The notes under the pieces are model-generated. The model was not told the origin of the DNA. It did no database searches and saw nothing but the letters and a program-made list of their open reading frames with translations. A stretch of 64,000 bases of DNA from contig NZ_RHQN01000002.1 of NCBI RefSeq assembly GCF_003935425.1, positions 248,001 through 312,000 of the forward strand, in the 5' to 3' direction. Numbering within the stretch: position 1 is the first letter of the stretch; each line of letters starts with the position of its first letter. Both the position numbers and the translations under genes were made by a program. Source of the DNA: Pseudomonas sp. v388. GTDB taxonomy: Bacteria; Pseudomonadota; Gammaproteobacteria; Pseudomonadales; Pseudomonadaceae. Positions 58,078-64,000 of the stretch are shown one piece after another.

Positions 58078-58809
58078 TTACGGGTTCTCGGTCCCGATGA
58101 AATTGGCCAGCTCCGGCGTTCGCGGGTTGGCGAACAGGACTTTGGGGTCGCCCACTTCATGCACCTTGCCCTGGTGCATGAACACCAGCTTGTCGCCCAC
58201 TTCCCGGGCGAAGCGCATTTCGTGGGTCACCATGATCAGGGTCATGCCGTCGGCCGCCAGCTGGCGGACCACGCTCAACACTTCGCTGACCAGCTCCGGG
58301 TCCAGGGCCGAAGTGATTTCATCGCACAGCAAGACCTTGGGTGACATCGCCAGCGCCCGGGCGATCGCCACGCGCTGCTGCTGGCCACCGGAGAGTCGAT
58401 CCGGAAATGCATCGAATTTCTCGCCCAGGCCGACACGCTCCAGCATCTGCCGCGCCAGCCGGGCCGCTTCGGCCTTGGGCACCTTCTGCACAACCTGAGG
58501 CGCGAGCATCACGTTCTCGCCCACGCTCAGGTGCGGAAACAGGTTGAACTGCTGAAATACCATGCCCACTTTCTGGCGCAAGGTGCGCAGGTCCGCGCGG
58601 GCTGCATCCAGATATTCGCCGTCTACCTCGATCACGCCGTCGTTGATCGACTCCAGGCCGTTGAGCGTGCGCAGCAGCGTGCTCTTGCCCGAACCGCTAC
58701 GGCCGATGATTGCCACGACCTGGCCTTCCTCCACGGACAGGTCGATGCCCTTCAATACATGGTGATCGCCGTAGTATTTATGCAGGGCGGAAATTCTAAG
58801 CAGGGGCAT
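58078..58809 (-). CDS. polar amino acid ABC transporter ATPase
   Basis: The 243-residue ATPase of the PAAT family has Walker A GRSGSGKST (about 34-42), Q-loop VFQQFNLFPH, signature LSGGQQQRVAIARAL, Walker B LLCDEITSALDPE and switch His VTHEMRFA. It is last in the four-gene operon binding protein, permease, permease, ATPase. ATG 58809 follows AAGGAGG and overlaps the permease stop. The substrate is not defined. Confidence 0.92.
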   Translation of the reverse strand: MPLLRISALHKYYGDHHVLKGIDLSVEEGQVVAIIGRSGSGKSTLLRTLNGLESINDGVIEVDGEYLDAARADLRTLRQKVGMVFQQFNLFPHLSVGENVMLAPQVVQKVPKAEAARLARQMLERVGLGEKFDAFPDRLSGGQQQRVAIARALAMSPKVLLCDEITSALDPELVSEVLSVVRQLAADGMTLIMVTHEMRFAREVGDKLVFMHQGKVHEVGDPKVLFANPRTPELANFIGTENP

Positions 58810-59443
58810 GCAGCCTCCTTTCCAGATGGCGGGCGCAAAGCGACAAGGGATAGCAAAGGATGAAATAGCCCAGTGCAACGAAGCCGTAGACCATGAAAGG
58901 CTCGAATGTGGCGTTGGCCAGCATGCTGCCGGTCTTGGTCAGCTCGGTAAAACCGATGATCGAGGTCACGGCGGTGCCTTTGACCACCTGCACCGAAAAA
59001 CCCACGGTGGGCGCTACACCTATGCGCAGTGCCTGGGGAAGAATGACGTAGCGCATCTGTTCCAGCGGAGTCATCGCCAGGCTGGCGGACGCTTCCCACT
59101 GCCCTTTGGAAATCGACTCGACACAGCCGCGCCAGATCTCTGCCAGGTAGGCGCTGGTGAACAGCGTCAAGGCCAGCGCTGCCGCTGCCCAAGGGGAAAT
59201 ATCCACGCCCATCAGTGCCACGCCGAAAAACACCAGGAACAGCTGCATCAGCAGCGGTGTGCCCTGGAACAGTTCGATGTAGAGGCTGGCGAAAACGCGC
59301 GGTCCGGTCTTGGCCGAGGTGCGCATGCCCATCACCAGCAGGCCGATCAGCCCGCCGCCGATGAACGCCACCAGCGACAGGGCGAGCGTCCACTGCAAGC
59401 CGGTCAACAGGTTGCGCAGGATGTCCCATAGCGTGAAATCCAT
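58796..59443 (-). CDS. polar amino acid ABC transporter permease (second)
   Basis: The 215-residue HisM/GlnP-type permease has about five helices, the N-terminal LTGLQWTLALSLVAF and the coupling loop (EASASLAMTPLEQMRYVILPQ). ATG 59443 follows AGGAGTCGCTG; the stop of the first permease shares one base with it. It pairs with the permease at 59443-60108 in a heterodimer. Confidence 0.92.
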   Translation of the reverse strand: MDFTLWDILRNLLTGLQWTLALSLVAFIGGGLIGLLVMGMRTSAKTGPRVFASLYIELFQGTPLLMQLFLVFFGVALMGVDISPWAAAALALTLFTSAYLAEIWRGCVESISKGQWEASASLAMTPLEQMRYVILPQALRIGVAPTVGFSVQVVKGTAVTSIIGFTELTKTGSMLANATFEPFMVYGFVALGYFILCYPLSLCARHLERRLHAPA

Positions 59444-60108
59444 CAGCGACTCCTGGCGATGAAGCGCCGCCCGAACCAGGCCAGTAATTGACGAATCAGC
59501 AAGGCCATCGCCAGATAAATCAGCGTCGTCACGATATAAGTCTCGAACGCGCGGAAGTCGCGGGACTGGATAAAGTTGGCAAAGAAAGTCAGTTCTTCGG
59601 TCGCGATCTGCGAACAGACCGCCGAGCCGAGCATCACGATAATGATCTGGCTGCTCAACGCCGGCCAGACCTTGCCCAGCGCCGGAATCAACACCACGTG
59701 GCGGAACACCTCCAGACGATTCATCGCCAGCGCCGACGCGGCTTCCAGCTGACCTTTGGAAATGGCCTGGATACCGGCGCGGATAATTTCCGTCGAGTAA
59801 GCCCCCAGGTTGATGACCATCGCCAGCACGGCAGCCTGCCACTCGGAAATCTGCACGCCGAGTGACGGCAGCCCGAAAAAGATGAAAAACAGCTGCACCA
59901 GAAACGGGGTGTTGCGGATCAACTCGACGTAGACCGCGAACACCGAAGCGAACGGCTGGATTTTCCAGGCCCTCACCACCGCGCCGACGATGCCCAGGCT
60001 CACGCCGAGCAGTGTGCCGATGGCGGTCAGTTCCAGGGTGAACAACGCACCGCGCAGCAGCAGGTCGAGGTTCTGCACCACCGGCGCGAAGTCGAATTGA
60101 TAAGCCAT
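59443..60108 (-). CDS. polar amino acid ABC transporter permease (first)
   Basis: The 221-residue HisQ/GlnP-type permease shows the FTLELTAIGTLLGVSLG and ELIRNTPFLVQLFFIFFGLP signatures and the coupling loop (EAASALAMNRLEVFRHVVLIPA). It follows the binding-protein gene by 27 bases. AGGATCTGCCG precedes the ATG. Confidence 0.92.
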   Translation of the reverse strand: MAYQFDFAPVVQNLDLLLRGALFTLELTAIGTLLGVSLGIVGAVVRAWKIQPFASVFAVYVELIRNTPFLVQLFFIFFGLPSLGVQISEWQAAVLAMVINLGAYSTEIIRAGIQAISKGQLEAASALAMNRLEVFRHVVLIPALGKVWPALSSQIIIVMLGSAVCSQIATEELTFFANFIQSRDFRAFETYIVTTLIYLAMALLIRQLLAWFGRRFIARSR

Positions 60109-60135
60109 CGGCAGATCCTGCTCAGTGGTCGATGA

Positions 60136-60921
60136 TCAAAGGTCGGCCGGCAGCGGCTGCTTGAGCCAGGTCACCGAGGCTTTTTCCAGTGAGCCATCGC
60201 TCTTGGCCGTGTCGAGGATTTCGTTGACCTTGGCCAGCAACGCCGGTTGGCCCTTGTTCAGTCCAACGTAGACCGGCGAGTCCTTGAGCTTGATCTTCAG
60301 CGCGGGGATGCGTTTGGGGTTGCGCTCGCTGATGGCGACCATGACCACGTTGCCGCTGGCAATCAGGTCGGTCTGGCCGGCCAGGTAGGCGGCGATGGTC
60401 GAGTTGTTGTCTTCGAAGCGCTTGATGGTCGCGCCTTGCGGAGCGACGGCGCTCAGCTCGATATCTTCGATGGCGCCACGGGTGACGCTGATGGTCTTGC
60501 CGTTGAGGTCGGCGATTTCCTTGATCGGCGCATCAGGCGGGCCGAACACCGCCAGGTAGAACGGTGCATAGGCGCGGGAGAAATCGATGACTTTCTCGCG
60601 ATCCGGGTTCTTGCCCAGGCTGGAAATCACCAGGTCGACCTTGCCGGTGGTCAGGAACGGGATGCGGTTGGTGCTGTTGACGGGTGTCAGTTCCAGCTTG
60701 ACCTTGAGCTTGTCCGCCAGCAGTTGCGCGGTGTCGATATCCAGGCCGCGCGGTTTCATGTCCGGCCCCACCGAGCCGAAAGGCGGAAAATCCTGGGGAA
60801 CGGCGACTTTCAACGTGCCACGCTTCACGACATCTTCCAGGCCGTCGGCCCGAGCCGGGGTCTGGCTCAGCAGCAGACTTGCAAACAAGGCAGCAAACAG
60901 GGCGCTGTAACGCTTGGTCAT
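60136..60921 (-). CDS. polar amino acid ABC transporter substrate-binding protein
   Basis: The 261-residue protein of solute-binding family 3 has a cleavable signal (ending ARA, about 25, no lipobox), the strand LKVAVPQDFPPFGSVGPD and the ligand residues around RGLDIDTAQLLA, NRIPFLTTGKVDLVIS and DFSRAYAPFYLAVFG. The latter parts resemble glutamate/aspartate or cystine binders; specificity cannot be read safely. GGAGATCACCC precedes the ATG. It heads the operon. Confidence 0.9.
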   Translation of the reverse strand: MTKRYSALFAALFASLLLSQTPARADGLEDVVKRGTLKVAVPQDFPPFGSVGPDMKPRGLDIDTAQLLADKLKVKLELTPVNSTNRIPFLTTGKVDLVISSLGKNPDREKVIDFSRAYAPFYLAVFGPPDAPIKEIADLNGKTISVTRGAIEDIELSAVAPQGATIKRFEDNNSTIAAYLAGQTDLIASGNVVMVAISERNPKRIPALKIKLKDSPVYVGLNKGQPALLAKVNEILDTAKSDGSLEKASVTWLKQPLPADL

Positions 60922-61245
60922 GGGTGATCTCCGGGCGGAACGAAAGAGGTGGGCTCCATGACAGTGCACAGCCCATGCCATTCATCCACAGCGCGGTTTC
61001 CGGCGTCGCCAGCGTGCTCAAGGCCGGGCGGGCCACCGACCGATGCCCCGATATGAAGCGCTCCGACGCGCGGCTGCCTTGATCCTGAGCACCGATCGGA
61101 CGGCCGCCACCGCAGCGCGCAAGAATGCGCTATAACCTCACTCATGCCTCGTCATAGGTAGAGTCAATGATCCTTCGCTTCCTGAATGCCATTGAGGCCG
61201 CTATGATGAGCGTCGTTTTTTAGCCTATGACTCTCGGAGACTTTC
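60922..61245. promoter_or_regulatory. divergent spacer between amino acid transporter and trxA
   Basis: This 324-base gap holds promoters in both directions. For trxA a -10 TATGAT (61202-61207) lies 39 bases before the ATG, with a poor -35 TTCCTG at 17 bases. The short open frames here lack support. Confidence 0.4.
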
Positions 61246-61575
61246 ATGAGTAGCGATAAGATCAAACACGTCACCGACGCCAGCTTTGAAGCGGACGTAC
61301 TCAAGGCCGATGGTCCCGTGCTGGTTGACTATTGGGCTGAGTGGTGCGGCCCGTGCAAGATGATTGCCCCGGTTCTGGACGAAATCGCCAGCACCTACGA
61401 AGGCAAGCTGACTGTTGCCAAGCTGAACATTGACGAGAACCAGGAGACTCCGGCCAAGCATGGCGTGCGTGGTATCCCGACTCTGATGCTGTTCAAGAAC
61501 GGCAACGTCGAAGCCACCAAGGTGGGTGCCCTGTCGAAGTCGCAGCTGGCAGCATTCCTCGACGCCAATATCTGA
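61246..61575 (+). CDS. trxA: thioredoxin 1
   Basis: The 109-residue cytoplasmic thiol reductant has the active site WCGPC (33-37), Asp26-type buried acid (VLVDYWAEW) and the cis-Pro loop [16 protein letters not shown] precedes the ATG. It lies upstream of rho, as in most gammaproteobacteria, but has its own terminator. Confidence 0.97.
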   Translation: MSSDKIKHVTDASFEADVLKADGPVLVDYWAEWCGPCKMIAPVLDEIASTYEGKLTVAKLNIDENQETPAKHGVRGIPTLMLFKNGNVEATKVGALSKSQLAAFLDANI

Positions 61576-61582
61576 AGCGTCC

Positions 61583-61612
61583 AAAAACCCCGCTAATAGC
61601 GGGGTTTTTTTT
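61583..61612 (+). terminator. intrinsic terminator of trxA
   Basis: The stem ACCCCGCT / AGCGGGGT with a short AATA-type loop is followed by eight T, 8 bases after the trxA stop. Confidence 0.93.
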
Positions 61613-61806
61613 GGGCCTTCGTACTAGACGCCTCGAAAATCAGGTGGTACATTCGGCCCCGCAACGGCTTCTCCGTTGCCCCCTGCTAGCCGTCGCCGAC
61701 GCTCTCCTTATCGATTTAGTACGCGATCCTGTCGCCTTCTCTGCGGCGCGGCCTCATTAAGCCAAAAGCTTAATTCCCCCTCCATACATGATTACGTCAT
61801 TCCTAT
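61613..61806 (+). promoter_or_regulatory. rho leader region
   Basis: The 194-base leader is pyrimidine-rich with several YC-rich patches (for example 61675-61735), poor in G there, as expected of a rut site for Rho-dependent autogenous attenuation known in E. coli. A 10-codon open frame (61788-61820) overlaps the rho start codon. No ribosome site is obvious for either. Confidence 0.45.
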
Positions 61807-63066
<1,260 letters not shown>

Positions 63067-63085
63067 CAGACAGGTCGACTCAAGA

Positions 63086-63115
63086 AATGGCGCTCCCCGG
63101 AGCGCCATTTTTTTT
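63086..63115 (+). terminator. intrinsic terminator of rho
   Basis: AAATGGCGCTCC pairs with GGAGCGCCATTT around CC, followed by a run of T, about 20 bases after the rho stop. Confidence 0.93.
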
Positions 63116-63194
63116 GGCCGCGTGCCGCTGATTAGCTGCCTTGGCCGGCAGGAGCAGGTACGATGTGCGTCTATTTGGATAACTGGCCGGGTTA

Positions 63195-64000
63195 ATGAAA
63201 TTCAATGATCTAAGGGATTTCGTGCAGCAGCTTGAGCAGCGCGGAGAGCTGAAACGCATCCAGATGCCGATTTCCCCTGTGCTGGAAATGACGGAAATCT
63301 GCGATCGCACCCTGCGCGCCAAGGGCCCGGCCCTGCTTTTTGAAAAGCCGGTGGGGTTCGATATTCCGGTGCTTGGCAACCTGTTCGGCACGCCTGAGCG
63401 CGTGGCAATGGGCATGGGCGCCGAGTCGGTCAGCGAGCTGCGGGAAATCGGCAAGCTGCTGGCGTTTCTCAAGGAACCTGAGCCGCCGAAAGGCTTGAAG
63501 GATGCCTGGTCCAAGCTGCCGATCTTCAAGAAAGTCATTTCCATGGCGCCCAAGGTCGTCAAGGACGCACCTTGCCAGGAGATCGTCATCGAAGGTGACG
63601 ACGTGGACCTCGCCATGCTGCCAGTCCAGACCTGCTGGCCTGGCGACGTCGCGCCGCTGATCACCTGGGGTTTGACCGTCACCCGTGGCCCGAACAAAGA
63701 ACGCCAGAACCTGGGTATCTATCGCCAGCAGGTCATCGGGCGCAACAAGGTCATCATGCGTTGGTTGAGCCATCGTGGCGGCGCGCTGGACTTCAAGGAA
63801 TGGTGCGCCAAGCATCCAGGCAAGCCGTTTCCGGTAGCTGTTGCGCTGGGTGCCGATCCGGCCACCATCCTCGGCGCCGTGACCCCGGTTCCCGACAGCC
63901 TTTCGGAATATGCTTTTGCCGGGCTGTTGCGTGGATCGCGTACCGAGCTGATCAAGTGCCGTGGCAATGACCTGCAAGTGCCCGGCAGTGCGGAAATCGT
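63195..64000 (+). CDS. ubiD: 3-octaprenyl-4-hydroxybenzoate carboxy-lyase UbiD, partial
   Basis: The visible 268 codons are the N-terminal half of UbiD, the prenylated-FMN decarboxylase of ubiquinone synthesis; the gene leaves the window. Recognisable blocks are [40 protein letters not shown], the prFMN region ([23 protein letters not shown]) and [15 protein letters not shown]. The start follows GGCCGGGTTA. Confidence 0.95.
   Translation, partial: MKFNDLRDFVQQLEQRGELKRIQMPISPVLEMTEICDRTLRAKGPALLFEKPVGFDIPVLGNLFGTPERVAMGMGAESVSELREIGKLLAFLKEPEPPKGLKDAWSKLPIFKKVISMAPKVVKDAPCQEIVIEGDDVDLAMLPVQTCWPGDVAPLITWGLTVTRGPNKERQNLGIYRQQVIGRNKVIMRWLSHRGGALDFKEWCAKHPGKPFPVAVALGADPATILGAVTPVPDSLSEYAFAGLLRGSRTELIKCRGNDLQVPGSAEI

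Overview
The window is a stretch of core chromosome from a Pseudomonas, most likely of the P. syringae / P. fluorescens side of the genus. This rests on high GC coding sequence, on gene content and order that resemble several separate P. aeruginosa PAO1 blocks joined together (algB-kinB to metNIQ, the aa3 oxidase cluster, prlC to osmC, trpI-trpBA, and elbB-hemB-ppk-ppx-trxA-rho-ubiD), and on REPIN-type palindromes typical of the group. The PAO1 comparisons are from memory. I see no phage, insertion sequence, CRISPR array, tRNA or rRNA.

Layout. 1-9,800: the end of a BON-domain gene, the alginate regulators algB-kinB, a CSS-EAL c-di-GMP phosphodiesterase, a lipoprotein amidase (AmpDh2 type), a GGDEF cyclase coupled to an EEP-family hydrolase, and dsbA. 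9,860-16,000: cytochrome c4, engB, the sRNA ErsA under a clear AlgU-type promoter, polA, a DUF2782 protein and thrB. 16,000-25,050: the zinc uptake locus znuA / zur-znuC-znuB with a candidate Zur box, a lipoprotein, catalase katE, and methionine transporter metNIQ. 25,160-33,600: a minus-strand cluster for a caa3/aa3-type cytochrome c oxidase (coxB, coxA, ctaG, coxC) with its assembly genes (SURF1, a SCO-like protein, ctaA, ctaB, sco1). 33,900-38,400: an unknown protein, a SulP transporter with a beta-carbonic anhydrase, and a radical SAM gene under a LexA-type operator. 38,500-47,500: yheV-prlC, a gamma-carbonic anhydrase-like protein, a HAD phosphatase, small envelope proteins, osmC with an AlgU-type promoter, a flavin monooxygenase, dodecin and a DUF883 protein. 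47,470-50,550: trpI divergent from trpBA. 50,660-58,000: a CigR-like protein, elbB, dedA, hemB-ppk with a candidate Pho box, and ppx. 58,078-60,921: a polar amino acid ABC transporter. 61,246-64,000: trxA, rho and the start of ubiD.

Themes. Envelope stress and alginate control recur (algB-kinB, AlgU-type promoters at ersA and osmC, dsbA, an amidase). Two c-di-GMP enzymes sit close to dsbA, which may matter because CSS-EAL proteins sense periplasmic thiol state. The oxidase cluster carries almost its full set of heme A and copper assembly factors. Polyphosphate synthesis and breakdown are convergent and overlapping.

Most notable observations: (1) all four carboxylates of the Pol I proofreading exonuclease are substituted, while 5' nuclease and polymerase motifs look intact; (2) ersA and osmC have AlgU-type promoters with identical GAACTT-N17-TCAGA layout; (3) a CTGT-N8-ACAG operator sits directly upstream of the radical SAM gene; (4) a Pho box with ideal -10 spacing precedes hemB-ppk; (5) a small gene at 38590 seems to continue in the +1 frame past its stop; (6) REPIN palindromes sit in most of the longer gaps between convergent genes. 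No wholly new multi-gene system was recognised.
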